Shown: piece by piece, positions 25,199 through 33,940 of the stretch
Layout of the letters: each line of letters starts with the position of its first letter
Numbering within the stretch: position 1 is the stretch's first letter
DNA from: Chitinophagaceae bacterium
GTDB lineage: Bacteria; Bacteroidota; Bacteroidia; Chitinophagales; Chitinophagaceae
DNA length: 40,315 bases
NCBI GenBank assembly: GCA_020854215.1
Contig: JADZFY010000204.1
Span: 1 to 40,315, forward strand
Reading direction: 5' to 3'
Translations under genes and position numbers: made by a program
Notes under the pieces: model-generated
Databases searched by the model: none
What the model was told of the DNA's origin: nothing
Seen by the model: only the letters and a program-made list of their open reading frames with translations

Positions 25199-26251
25199 CT
25201 AATGCCCTTTTTTGTTGGCTAATTGCCCGCAAGCCGCATCAATATCTTTGCCTCTGCTTCTTCTTAACCTCGCGTTTACCCTGTTTTTTTCGAGGTATTG
25301 CATAAAAATTTCTGTAGTAGCTTCATCAGGTTTGGAAAAACTGGCAAGGTCAATGGGATTGTATTCAATAATATTCACGAGGTCGGCAGGGATTTGGCGG
25401 TACACTTTTACCAGTTCTTCTGCGTCCTTTATCGAATCATTAAAGTCTTTAAACAGGATGTATTCCAGCGTAATTTCATTGTGAGTGAGCTTATAAAAAT
25501 AGTTCAAAGCATCTATTAACGACTTGATATCATTGGTGTCGTTAATCGGCATAATCTCGTGTCGCTTTTTATCATTGGCCGCATGCAACGAAAGTGCCAG
25601 TTTAAACTTCACCTGGTCATCTCCCAGTTGCCTGATCATTTTGGCTACACCGGCCGTGGATACGGTAATTCGCCTCGTGCTCATTCCCAGCCCGGTGGGT
25701 GAGGAAATGCGCTCAATAGCTTTCAGCACATTTTTGTAGTTGAGCAGTGGTTCGCCCATTCCCATAAAAACGATATTGCTCAGCTTCTTTTGAAAATTCT
25801 TTTCGGCCTGCTGCTGAATGTACACTACTTCGTCATAAATCTCGTCGAAATTCAAATTCCTCTTCCGTTCCATATAGCCTGTGGCACAGAACTTACAACT
25901 CAGGCTGCAACCCACCTGGCAGGATACACAGGCCGTTTGTCTCGATTCGGTAGGTATAAGTACACCCTCCACCATATGGTGGTCCACCGTTTTAAACCGG
26001 CTTTTTATGGTGCCGTCGGACGAATGCTGGCAGTCATCCACCACTAATGCGGGTAATGTAAAGTCGTTGTTAAGTTTGGTTCTCAGCGCCTTACTTAAGT
26101 TGGTCATGTCATCAAAGCTATGGGCATGTTGCTGCCACAGCCATTCATATACCTGTCCGGCCCGGAACTTCTTGTCGCCTGCTTTTTCAAAATATTCCTG
26201 AATGTCTTCCAGGTTCAGGTGCCGAATATTGGGCTTTTGTACCGCTTGCAT
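25199..26251 (-). CDS. rlmN: Dual-specificity RNA methyltransferase RlmN (23S rRNA A2503 / tRNA A37)
   Basis: Radical-SAM enzyme that places a methyl group on C2 of adenosine 2503 in 23S rRNA and A37 of some tRNAs. The iron-sulfur motif CxxxCxxC is C115-SLS-C119-KF-C122. The substrate-binding Cys near the C-terminus is C341 in DIDAACGQLANK; Cys in the QVGCS region completes the pattern. GEPLLNYKNVLKAIE is the conserved SAM-binding stretch. The length of 350 residues is normal. It is the first gene of a four-gene minus-strand operon with two pseudouridine synthases and SRAP. A -7 box lies only 4 nt before the ATG, pointing to a leaderless or nearly leaderless message. Confidence 0.96.
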   Translation of the reverse strand: MQAVQKPNIRHLNLEDIQEYFEKAGDKKFRAGQVYEWLWQQHAHSFDDMTNLSKALRTKLNNDFTLPALVVDDCQHSSDGTIKSRFKTVDHHMVEGVLIPTESRQTACVSCQVGCSLSCKFCATGYMERKRNLNFDEIYDEVVYIQQQAEKNFQKKLSNIVFMGMGEPLLNYKNVLKAIERISSPTGLGMSTRRITVSTAGVAKMIRQLGDDQVKFKLALSLHAANDKKRHEIMPINDTNDIKSLIDALNYFYKLTHNEITLEYILFKDFNDSIKDAEELVKVYRQIPADLVNIIEYNPIDLASFSKPDEATTEIFMQYLEKNRVNARLRRSRGKDIDAACGQLANKKGH

Positions 26252-26255
26252 GCCG

Positions 26256-26263
26256 CAAAGATA
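26256..26263 (-). promoter_or_regulatory. -7 promoter box (TATCTTTG) directly before rlmN
   Basis: On the minus strand TATCTTTG fits TAnnTTTG and ends 4 nt before the ATG at 26251. A -33 TTTG is not obvious. If it is used, transcription starts at or next to the start codon. Confidence 0.4.
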
Positions 26264-26415
26264 GGTAAAGGTTTACGGTAGCTCATGCTCATAAAAATTG
26301 AAATAATTGCGTTAAATAATCCCGGTGCGTGGTACGGCACAGATATTTGCCGTTATTTTGCAAATTATTTTGTTTAAAAGATAGAGCATTGCAGCGCCTC
26401 TTTAACCGAAAATTG

Positions 26416-28302
26416 ATGGATGGGCAGCGCACATCACCCATGGTTTTTTTTCTTCGCTATTTCCTTTTTTGGGTATTGGTGTTTTTTGTTCAGCGTTTAG
26501 CCTTTGTAGGATATTTTTTTGAACGCCTTCACGAAGCGGGCAACACAGCCGTGCTGCAAACCTTTTTCTATGGTATCCGCCTCGATCTCTCCATGGCAGG
26601 ATATTTTTCAGCCCTGCCCTTTGTAGTCTTCGTTGTTCAGTCGTTTATCAATAGAACATTCTTCAATGCTGCGTTAAAAGTATATACCATTGTACTGCTG
26701 CTTCTAACTGTCCTTATTTCCGGCGGTGATTTGGGCATTTATGAGAGTTGGGGTGTAAAACTCAACTTCCGGGCAGTGTCTATGCTTTTACATCCAGCCG
26801 AAGCAATGGAAACCAGCAAATCTGCACCGGTGTTTCTGCTCCTGCTGATGATGCTGGCAGAATTGTTAGCTGCCCTGGGGCTATACCGCCTCATTGTGGC
26901 GAAAATAAGAATCCCGGTTGCTGAATCACGGTACCGTTATAAATGGAGTTATTGGATTCAGCTTCCCTTGATAGCGGCTTGTGTTTTCCTGAGCATCCGC
27001 GGTGGATGGCAACAAATTCCTATTAATGAAAGTGCGGCCTATTTCAGTCACCAACCGGTGGCCAATCATGCGGCGGTAAATACCTCCTGGCATTTGATGA
27101 GCAGCATCTTAACAAACCTGCAACGCGGAAATACTAATAAATATACCTACCTGCCCGCAACAGAGGCAACGAAAATGATTTCCCGCCTCTACCACAAAGC
27201 GGAGCCCGATTCGTCAATACAAATCTTAAACCAACAGCGGCCGAATATTATTTTTATTCAATTGGAGAGTTTTACAGCCGATGTTGTTCAGGAACTGGGG
27301 GGCGATAGCCTTGTTACGCCCAATATCAGCCGGCTGATTAATGAGGGGGTGTTGTTTACCGATATTTTTTCCAGTGGCGTTAGAACCGACCAGGGAATTA
27401 TTGCGCTGCTGAGCGGATTTCCTGCCCAGCCCCAAACCAGTATCGTTTATCAACCCGAGAAGTTGGAAAACCTGCCTTTTATTTCGCAGGTTCTTAAAAA
27501 GGAAAACTATTTCAACACATTTTACTACGGCGGCGAACTGGGTTTTGGACGGTTCAACAGTATAGCCTACCGGGCAGGTTTTGACCGAATTGTAGGACTC
27601 AGGGATTTTAAGGATGCGGCGTTATTTAATAAATGGGGTGCGGATGACCAGAGTTTGCTGGAAAAATATGTTGCTGAAATGAATGAGCCTGCGCAACCGT
27701 TTTTCTCCTATATCATCACGTCCAGCAGCCACGAGCCGTTTACCGTGCCCATGCCTACTGTTATAGCCGGTGATTCTCCCGGCGCGCAGTTTAAAAATGC
27801 CTGCTATTTTACCGATCAATCTCTGGGCCGGTTCCTCAACGCGGTAAAGCATAAGGACTGGTATAAAAACACCCTTTTTGTTCTGGTGGCAGATCATGGT
27901 CATTCGCTTCCGCGAAACAGGCGTTTTAACGAACCCGAACGGTATCATATACCGTTGATTCTTTTTGGAGATGTACTGAAAGACGATTTTCGCGGTAAAA
28001 AGATAGCGGGCATAGGCTCACAAACAGACGTGGCCGCAACATTACTCAACCAATTACAGATTAAGGATACCGCTTTTAAATGGAGCAACGACCTTCTTAA
28101 TCCCCATCGCAAACCTTTCGCCTTCTACACTTTTGATGATGGTTTTGGATGGTTGACGCAAACGGATACCCTCCTTTTTGATAATCGCGCAAAACAAGTT
28201 ATGCCGGTGGCAAACCGGGAAACCCACCAGCAGCCCGACAGCTCACTAACTACCGGTAAGGCGTATATGCAAATGCTGTATAGCGCGTTTTTGAGGTTTT
28301 AG
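26416..28302 (+). CDS. LtaS-like membrane sulfatase-fold protein (phosphoglycerol/phosphoethanolamine transferase type)
   Basis: Membrane enzyme with about five N-terminal transmembrane helices (MVFFLRYFLFWVLVFFVQ; LSMAGYFSALPFVVFVV; IVLLLLTVLISG; VFLLLLMMLAELLAAL; LPLIAACVFLSI) and a periplasmic alkaline-phosphatase/sulfatase domain. The domain keeps IIFIQLESF (metal-binding Glu), the SSGVRTDQG segment with the expected catalytic Thr, and VADHGHS (Asp/His metal ligands). Gram-negative bacteria lack lipoteichoic acid, so the product probably modifies lipid A, glycans or lipids. I start at ATG 26416; a GTG at 26329 would add 29 residues of no clear merit. The protein from 26416 has 628 residues. 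Divergent from rlmN, convergent with the IcmF genes. Confidence 0.87.
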   Translation: MDGQRTSPMVFFLRYFLFWVLVFFVQRLAFVGYFFERLHEAGNTAVLQTFFYGIRLDLSMAGYFSALPFVVFVVQSFINRTFFNAALKVYTIVLLLLTVLISGGDLGIYESWGVKLNFRAVSMLLHPAEAMETSKSAPVFLLLLMMLAELLAALGLYRLIVAKIRIPVAESRYRYKWSYWIQLPLIAACVFLSIRGGWQQIPINESAAYFSHQPVANHAAVNTSWHLMSSILTNLQRGNTNKYTYLPATEATKMISRLYHKAEPDSSIQILNQQRPNIIFIQLESFTADVVQELGGDSLVTPNISRLINEGVLFTDIFSSGVRTDQGIIALLSGFPAQPQTSIVYQPEKLENLPFISQVLKKENYFNTFYYGGELGFGRFNSIAYRAGFDRIVGLRDFKDAALFNKWGADDQSLLEKYVAEMNEPAQPFFSYIITSSSHEPFTVPMPTVIAGDSPGAQFKNACYFTDQSLGRFLNAVKHKDWYKNTLFVLVADHGHSLPRNRRFNEPERYHIPLILFGDVLKDDFRGKKIAGIGSQTDVAATLLNQLQIKDTAFKWSNDLLNPHRKPFAFYTFDDGFGWLTQTDTLLFDNRAKQVMPVANRETHQQPDSSLTTGKAYMQMLYSAFLRF

Positions 28303-28389
28303 TATCCGTAAATCATTTTTTAGCCGGCGCATGTAACACTATTACACATCGTTGTGTCACTCTCTTGTACGCCAAATCTTTACGCGGCC

Positions 28390-30345
28390 TTACATGTTCC
28401 TCCTGTATTGACCCCCTACTTCAAATAAAGCATGGGTAATTTGTCCCAGACTGCAAAACTTAACCGTATCCATCAAAACTGCAAACAGGTTTTCATTATT
28501 GTCGGCAGCCTGTTTGAGTTGCTTTAGCTTATCGCCTGCTTTTGCTTCGTTTCGTTTTTTAAAGGCACCGGTGTTTTCAATCTGTTGTTCTTTTTCGTCG
28601 CGGGTACTTCTGATCACTTCACCCGGAACCAGCGTAGGGCTGCCCTTTTTATCCAAAAACGTGTTTACACCTATCACCGGCAGTTCGCCCGAATGTTTGA
28701 GGCTTTCGTAGTGCAAACTTTCTTCCTGAATTTTATTGCGTTGGTACATTCTTTCCATTGCTCCCAATACGCCTCCCCGTTCCGATATGCGGTCAAATTC
28801 TGCTAACACCGCTTCTTCCACGAGGTGGGTCAGCGCTTCAATGGCATAGCTGCCCTGCAAAAAATTCTCTGTTTTTATGGTTCCCAGTTCCCGGTTAATA
28901 ATCATCTGTATGGCCATTGCCCTGCGTACACTCTCTTCGGTGGGCGTAGTAATGGCTTCATCATAGGCGTTGGTGTGTAGCGAATTGCAATTATCATAAA
29001 TAGCGTACAATGCCTGCAGCGTAGTACGTATATCATTGAAATCTATTTCCTGTGCGTGCAGGCTCCTTCCGCTGGTTTGAATATGGTATTTTAATTTTTG
29101 CGAGCGCTCATTGCCGTGATATATATTCTTAATGGCTTTTGCCCAAATTCTCCTGGCTACCCTGCCAATTACACTGTACTCCGGATCCATACCATTGCTA
29201 AAGAAGAAGGAAAGGTTGGGGGCAAAATCGTCTATATGCATCCCACGGCTCAGGTAATACTCCACATAGGTAAAACCATTGGCCAATGTAAAAGCGAGTT
29301 GGGTGATAGGGTTAGCACCTGCTTCGGCAATATGGTATCCGCTAATGCTTACGCTATAGAAATTACGTACCCCGTTTTCTGAAAAATATTCCTGAACATC
29401 GCCCATCAACTTTAAGGCAAACTCTGTGGAAAAAATACAGGTATTTTGAGCCTGGTCTTCCTTCAAAATGTCTGCCTGCACCGTACCCCGTACCTGTTGC
29501 AATGTCCGGGTCTTTATTGCTGCGTAAACATCGGTTGGCAACACTTCTTCTCCGCTTAATCCTAATAGTCGTAATCCTAATCCGTTGTTACCCTCCGGAA
29601 GCCTTTCGGGCGAAGACGGATTGTAATATACCGGCGGAGGCAGCAGGTTGAATTTCTTCTTCTTTATCTTTTCTATTTCCTGCCATAATTTGTTTTCTTC
29701 TATCCACTTCTCGCACTGCTGATCAATGGCTGCATTCAGGAAGAAAGCAAGGATCACCGGCGCCGGGCCGTTGATTGTCATGCTTACTGATGTGGACGCA
29801 TCGCAAAGGTCGAAACCACAGTAGAGTTTTTTAGCATCATCTACTGTGGCAATGCTCACTCCGGCATTACCGATTTTCCCGTATATGTCGGGGCGGAAAT
29901 CAGGATCTTCTCCATAAAGCGTAACACTATCAAAAGCAGTTGATAGCCTTTTTGCCGGCTGACCCGCCGACACATAATGAAATCGTTTATTGGTGCGCTC
30001 AGGGCCGCCTTCTCCCGCAAACATCCTGGTTGGATCTTCGCCCTGTCGTTTCAATTCAAATACCCCGGCAGTATAGGGGAAGGCGCCGGGTACGTTTTCC
30101 TGCATCAGCCATTGTAGTCTGTCACCCCAGTCTTTAAAGTTCGGTAATACCACTTTGGGAATATGGATTCCACTCAGGGAACGGGTGTTCATTTCCTGTC
30201 GGATCGTTTGGCCCCGAACGGTATATTCCAGGAAATCTGCACTGTATTTTTTTTGAATGGCCTCCCATTCCTCAAGCATGGCTTTTGCCTCAGGACTGAG
30301 TTGCTTTTCAAGCTCCTCATATTTTTGTTGTAGAATGGGTTCCAT
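28390..30345 (-). CDS. icmF: IcmF mutase half: acyl-CoA mutase catalytic domain (isobutyryl-CoA mutase type)
   Basis: Adenosylcobalamin-dependent carbon-skeleton mutase, catalytic (substrate-binding) part. The core is plain: FPYTAGVF at 89-96, [51 protein letters not shown] and [14 protein letters not shown]. Two positions argue for isobutyryl-CoA or similar rather than methylmalonyl-CoA: F96 where methylmalonyl-CoA mutase has Tyr (RGxY), and Q300 in AQNTCIF where that enzyme has Arg (RNTYIF). The insertion around 210-285 ([10 protein letters not shown]) is also IcmF-like. The 651 residues match the mutase part of fused IcmF, with no B12 domain. The upstream gene holds the missing domains in the same frame, separated by one TAA and 11 open codons. 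The ATG at 30345 is the only good start. Confidence 0.9.
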   Translation of the reverse strand: MEPILQQKYEELEKQLSPEAKAMLEEWEAIQKKYSADFLEYTVRGQTIRQEMNTRSLSGIHIPKVVLPNFKDWGDRLQWLMQENVPGAFPYTAGVFELKRQGEDPTRMFAGEGGPERTNKRFHYVSAGQPAKRLSTAFDSVTLYGEDPDFRPDIYGKIGNAGVSIATVDDAKKLYCGFDLCDASTSVSMTINGPAPVILAFFLNAAIDQQCEKWIEENKLWQEIEKIKKKKFNLLPPPVYYNPSSPERLPEGNNGLGLRLLGLSGEEVLPTDVYAAIKTRTLQQVRGTVQADILKEDQAQNTCIFSTEFALKLMGDVQEYFSENGVRNFYSVSISGYHIAEAGANPITQLAFTLANGFTYVEYYLSRGMHIDDFAPNLSFFFSNGMDPEYSVIGRVARRIWAKAIKNIYHGNERSQKLKYHIQTSGRSLHAQEIDFNDIRTTLQALYAIYDNCNSLHTNAYDEAITTPTEESVRRAMAIQMIINRELGTIKTENFLQGSYAIEALTHLVEEAVLAEFDRISERGGVLGAMERMYQRNKIQEESLHYESLKHSGELPVIGVNTFLDKKGSPTLVPGEVIRSTRDEKEQQIENTGAFKKRNEAKAGDKLKQLKQAADNNENLFAVLMDTVKFCSLGQITHALFEVGGQYRRNM

Positions 30346-30378
30346 GGGACCTGTTATTTTTTTCCGGTATCGCTTTAT

Positions 30379-31809
30379 TTATTTTTCATTTTTCCGGCTT
30401 GCTGTTAATATTTGCTTGGCGCCATTTAACTGGAATAGCTGCGATGCAACAAGGCTTTGATCTTTTGCCATTTGGTTATAAGCGCGTATGCTTTCACTGA
30501 TCTCGCTGAGATATCTTGTGCGGCGGGCAGGAATAATTACAGCATCAGGATTACCTGGTAAGGGTTCCGGCGCGATGACAGGCAGATCGCTCCACCTGAC
30601 CCCCGTTTTTGTATGAATTTTTTGCAGGAGCTTTTCAAAAAAAGCATTTACACGTTTATCGTTAAAGGTGTTTGCACACATTCCCATTACAGGTATATGC
30701 TCATTGGGGATGTTGAATTGAAGATGATTGCGCCGGTATTGTTTTCGTACATCATTTAGTGCGTCTTCTGCACCCGATTTGTCAAATTTGTTAATAGCTA
30801 TAATATCGGCATAATCCAGCATATTGATTTTCTCTAATTGAGAAGCGGCACCGTATTCGGGTGTCATAATATATACGCTAACATCGCAATAGTCCACTAT
30901 GCTAACATCACTCTGTCCCGTGCCTGCTGTTTCGAGAATAATACAATCATACCCGGCTTTTTTACAAATAGCAATTGCCTGGCTGGCGGCTTTGCTGATA
31001 GCACTATTGTCTTCCCTGGTGGCCAGGGAACGCATATAGGCGCGAACTCCCGAAACGGCGTTCATTCGGATACGGTCACCCAACAGCGCCCCTCCGGATT
31101 TTTTTCTGCTGGGATCCACGGAAATCACCGCGATGGTTTTATCCGAAAATCTGTTCAAAAACCTCCGTACGATTTCGTCAGTTACCGACGACTTGCCTGC
31201 ACCGCCTGTGCCCGTGATACCAATAACAGGAATCGGACTGGCGGTATCCTTCCCAAAAATCTCCAACAAGTGTGAATAGCCCTGCCCGCTTTCCGCCAGC
31301 GTAATTGCCCGCGCCACTCTCCTGGTATCCCGGTATTCGCCTAAAGGCGGTTTTTCAGACAGGAGAAGGGGTAGCGAAACAACTGAAAAATTACATTGTG
31401 TGATTACATCGGTAATCATGCCCTCCAATCCCATTTTCCTGCCGTCATCCGGACTGTATATCCTGCTGATACCGTATTGTTGTAACTGCTCTGCTTCTTG
31501 TGGAAGGATGGTGCCGCCTCCACCGCCAAAAATTCGAATATGCCGATAGCCGTTTTCGTCGAGCAGATCACGGATGTATTTAAAAAACTCCATGTGCCCA
31601 CCCTGATAACTGGTGAGTGCAATACCCTGAACGTCTTCTTCAATGGCACATTCCACAATTTCACGGGCAGAACGATTATGTCCCAGATGTATCACTTCAG
31701 CCCCCTTGCTTTGCAGGATACGGCGCATAATATTGATGGCGGCATCATGTCCGTCAAATAAACTGGCTGCCGTTACAATTCGAATGTTATGATGTGGTGC
31801 ATTATTCAT
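30379..31809 (-). CDS. icmF: IcmF N-terminal half: B12-binding domain plus MeaB-like G-protein chaperone
   Basis: Residues 1-135 are a cobalamin-binding domain: SLFDGHDAAI carries H21, the expected cobalt ligand, and IRIFGGGGGTILPQE holds the nucleotide tail. Residues about 190-440 are a G3E-type GTPase that loads and protects the cofactor: P-loop GTGGAGKSS (200-208), ISVDPSRKKSGGALLGDRIR, ETAGTGQSD (293-301) and NKFD (340-343). In fused IcmF these are followed by the mutase domain in the same chain. Here a TAA at 30381-30379 ends the protein after SRKNEK, at the domain linker, and the mutase follows in frame. The total of 1139 codons from this start to the mutase stop is the length expected for one fused enzyme. 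Either two subunits are made, or the gene is mutated or read through. Confidence 0.88.
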   Translation of the reverse strand: MNNAPHHNIRIVTAASLFDGHDAAINIMRRILQSKGAEVIHLGHNRSAREIVECAIEEDVQGIALTSYQGGHMEFFKYIRDLLDENGYRHIRIFGGGGGTILPQEAEQLQQYGISRIYSPDDGRKMGLEGMITDVITQCNFSVVSLPLLLSEKPPLGEYRDTRRVARAITLAESGQGYSHLLEIFGKDTASPIPVIGITGTGGAGKSSVTDEIVRRFLNRFSDKTIAVISVDPSRKKSGGALLGDRIRMNAVSGVRAYMRSLATREDNSAISKAASQAIAICKKAGYDCIILETAGTGQSDVSIVDYCDVSVYIMTPEYGAASQLEKINMLDYADIIAINKFDKSGAEDALNDVRKQYRRNHLQFNIPNEHIPVMGMCANTFNDKRVNAFFEKLLQKIHTKTGVRWSDLPVIAPEPLPGNPDAVIIPARRTRYLSEISESIRAYNQMAKDQSLVASQLFQLNGAKQILTASRKNEK

Positions 31810-31890
31810 AAATAACTTCGGTTACGGGCACCTAAAATTAATCTAAAACATGCGGTATGGTGGCTTTTCGTTCATTTGAAGAAAAAATGG

Positions 31891-31922
31891 TTTGGTGTGC
31901 ACAAAAATTGGGAGTAGTTTAG
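31891..31922 (+). promoter_or_regulatory. Promoter of the L-fucose operon
   Basis: TTTG at 31891-31894, a 20-nt spacer and TAGTTTAG at 31915-31922 match the Bacteroidota consensus TTTG-N19/20-TAnnTTTG with one mismatch. The predicted transcript start is about 15 nt before the ATG at 31944. This is the best promoter in the window. Confidence 0.6.
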
Positions 31923-31943
31923 TCCACTCAAATAAGATGATTT

Positions 31944-32804
31944 ATGAAATTAATTCGCTTTGGAAAGGCTGGTAAAGAGAAGCCAGGAATAGAATTGTCG
32001 AATGGCACCCGTATTGATGTTTCTAAATTTGGGGAAGATTATTCCGAAGCTTTCTTTGCTTCCAATGGTGTAAAAAGGCTGGAAACCTGGTTACAGGAAC
32101 ACCAGCAGTCTGCTCCGGTTGTTGATGCGTCCGAAAGGCTTGGTCCGCCTGTCGCCCATCCATCGAAGTTAATTTGTATCGGTCTCAACTATTCCGATCA
32201 TGCAGCCGAAAGTAATATGCAGTTGCCGGCGGAGCCCATCCTCTTTTTTAAATCCACTACGGCTGTATCGGGTCCTAATGACAATGTGGTAATTCCCCGT
32301 AACAGTACCAAAACCGACTGGGAGGTGGAACTGGCTGTGGTGATAGGCAGGAAGGCATCTTATATTGACGAGCAAGATGCAATGGATTATGTGGCAGGAT
32401 ATATGCTGCACAACGATTATAGCGAAAGAGCCTTTCAACTGGAAAGGAGCGGACAGTGGGTAAAAGGCAAAAGCTGCGATACTTTCGCGCCTCTCGGCCC
32501 CTGGCTGGTAACACCTGATGAAATTGCTGATGTCAACGATCTTCGGTTGTGGTTGTCCGTTAACGGCAAACTAATGCAGAACGGCAACACTAAAAACCTG
32601 ATCTTCAAAATACCCCATATCATTGCCTATATCAGTGAATTTATGACCCTGCTGCCCGGTGATATTATTACAACCGGCACACCTGCCGGAGTAGGATTGG
32701 GTCAAAAACCAGAGGCGGTATATCTTAAAGCGGGTGATGTGGTAGAGTTGGGCATTGACGGACTGGGGCGCTCCAAACAAACTATGGTAGCCTGGTCGCG
32801 CTAA
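31944..32804 (+). CDS. Fumarylacetoacetate hydrolase-family enzyme, probable 2,4-diketo-3-deoxy-L-fuconate hydrolase
   Basis: FAH-fold enzymes cleave C-C bonds of beta-diketo acids with a divalent metal. Metal ligands are visible: E127 and E129 in DWEVEL and D158 in LHNDYS. The motifs ICIGLNYSDHAAE (77-89), FFKSTTAVSGP and GDIITTGTPAGVGLG are typical of the FAHD/catabolic branch. The length of 286 residues is normal. From context with mutarotase, lactonase, SDR and fucose permease, the likely reaction is the last step of oxidative L-fucose breakdown, giving pyruvate and lactate. It is the first gene of the operon. The family assignment is firm; the substrate is inferred and could also be the L-rhamnose counterpart. 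Confidence 0.88.
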   Translation: MKLIRFGKAGKEKPGIELSNGTRIDVSKFGEDYSEAFFASNGVKRLETWLQEHQQSAPVVDASERLGPPVAHPSKLICIGLNYSDHAAESNMQLPAEPILFFKSTTAVSGPNDNVVIPRNSTKTDWEVELAVVIGRKASYIDEQDAMDYVAGYMLHNDYSERAFQLERSGQWVKGKSCDTFAPLGPWLVTPDEIADVNDLRLWLSVNGKLMQNGNTKNLIFKIPHIIAYISEFMTLLPGDIITTGTPAGVGLGQKPEAVYLKAGDVVELGIDGLGRSKQTMVAWSR

Positions 32805-32841
32805 ACAGCACGCTATACCGATATGTAATAAAAGCTGAAAA

Positions 32842-33174
32842 ATGAAACGATATTGCCTTGCACTGGATTTAAAAGACGACCCTTCCGTTATTGCAGAATA
32901 TAAAAAAATCCATCAAAATATTTGGCCGGAAATCAAAGAGCGGATAAAGGCAGACGGAATTACCGTTATGGACATCTACCTTACCGGAAACCGGCTGTTT
33001 ATGATTATGGAGGTGGGCGACGATTTTTCTTTTGAGCAAAAGAGCCTTTCCGATGCGGATAATCCCAGGGTGCAGGAATGGGAAAACTTCATGTGGACCT
33101 TCCAGCAACCCCTGCCTTGGGCCAAGCCCGGTGAAAAATGGTTAATAATGGAAAAAATATTCGAACTACAATAA
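32842..33174 (+). CDS. L-rhamnose mutarotase-family protein (probable type 2 L-fucose mutarotase)
   Basis: Interconverts anomers of a 6-deoxyhexose so that the dehydrogenase receives its form. The RhaM fold (PF05336) is recognisable: a start MKRYCLALDLKDDP, the IHQNIWPEI segment with H24, W28 and E30, GITVMDIYLTGNRLFMIMEV and a final NFMWTFQQPLPWAKPGEKW. At 110 residues it is a normal length. It lies 37 nt after the FAH gene and 9 nt before the SGNH gene. The sugar is assigned to fucose from the neighbouring permease and lactonase, not from the sequence. Confidence 0.9.
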   Translation: MKRYCLALDLKDDPSVIAEYKKIHQNIWPEIKERIKADGITVMDIYLTGNRLFMIMEVGDDFSFEQKSLSDADNPRVQEWENFMWTFQQPLPWAKPGEKWLIMEKIFELQ

Positions 33175-33183
33175 TACAGGATA

Positions 33184-33864
33184 ATGAATACAAGGATACG
33201 GGTATCGGTATATGTTACATTTATAGCAGCATTATTTTTCTTATCAGCCTTTAGTTTCATGCAAAAAAAGAAGGTGATTTTTTTTGGTGATTCTATCACC
33301 CAGGCTGGCGTTTCACCAAACGGTTATATTACCCTGTTGCAAAAGAAGCTCGTAGAATCCGGCAGGGATAAGGCTTTTGATCTTATCGGCGCGGGTATAG
33401 GCGGCAATAAGATATATGACCTGTATTTGCGGCTGGAGGACGATGTGCTCTCAAAAAAACCCAACCTTGTTTTTATATATATAGGCATCAATGACGTGTG
33501 GCATAAAAGAAGCCACGGTACGGGTACCGATGCCAATAAGTTTGAACAGTTCTATAATAAAATCATTGATAAAGTTCAGGCTACAGGTGCTAAAGTGGTG
33601 ATTTGTACCCCTACCGTTGTAGGTGAACAGAAGGGGTATGTAAATGAACTGGACGGAGATTTGAACAAGTATGCAGAGATTATTCGGCAAATTGCTAAAA
33701 ATAAAAAGGTAGAACTGATAGATTTGCGCGCAACCATTGTTGATTACATCAATACCCATAATCCCGAAAACAAGAACGCCGGAATTTTAACCACGGACGG
33801 CGTACACATGAACGATGCGGGTAACGAATTTCTTGCAGAACAGTTTTGGAAATTCATAAAGTGA
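33184..33864 (+). CDS. Exported SGNH/GDSL hydrolase (probable carbohydrate esterase)
   Basis: Acyl hydrolase with the four SGNH blocks: GDSIT with S37, the Gly in IGAGIGGN, the Asn in IYIGINDVW and D205/H208 in TTDGVHMND. Residues 1-26 are a hydrophobic signal or anchor (AALFFLSAFSFMQ). It starts 9 nt after the mutarotase stop. A secreted esterase inside an intracellular sugar operon suggests removal of acetyl groups from a fucose-containing glycan before uptake, which is inference. The length of 226 residues is normal. Confidence 0.88.
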   Translation: MNTRIRVSVYVTFIAALFFLSAFSFMQKKKVIFFGDSITQAGVSPNGYITLLQKKLVESGRDKAFDLIGAGIGGNKIYDLYLRLEDDVLSKKPNLVFIYIGINDVWHKRSHGTGTDANKFEQFYNKIIDKVQATGAKVVICTPTVVGEQKGYVNELDGDLNKYAEIIRQIAKNKKVELIDLRATIVDYINTHNPENKNAGILTTDGVHMNDAGNEFLAEQFWKFIK

Positions 33865-33940
33865 GATGTTTTGAATTTGATAATGTGACAATTTGAAAAT
33901 TTGAAAATGAACAAACCGGCGAACGTTAAATTAACTGTAC

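Noticed and set aside
26329..26415. GTG start for the LtaS-like protein
   Set aside because: It would add 29 residues before the first membrane helix and crowd the rlmN promoter region; the ATG at 26416 is more likely.
31810..31943. Cobalamin riboswitch before icmF
   Set aside because: The divergent intergenic space is only 134 nt and no B12-box-like sequence was seen.
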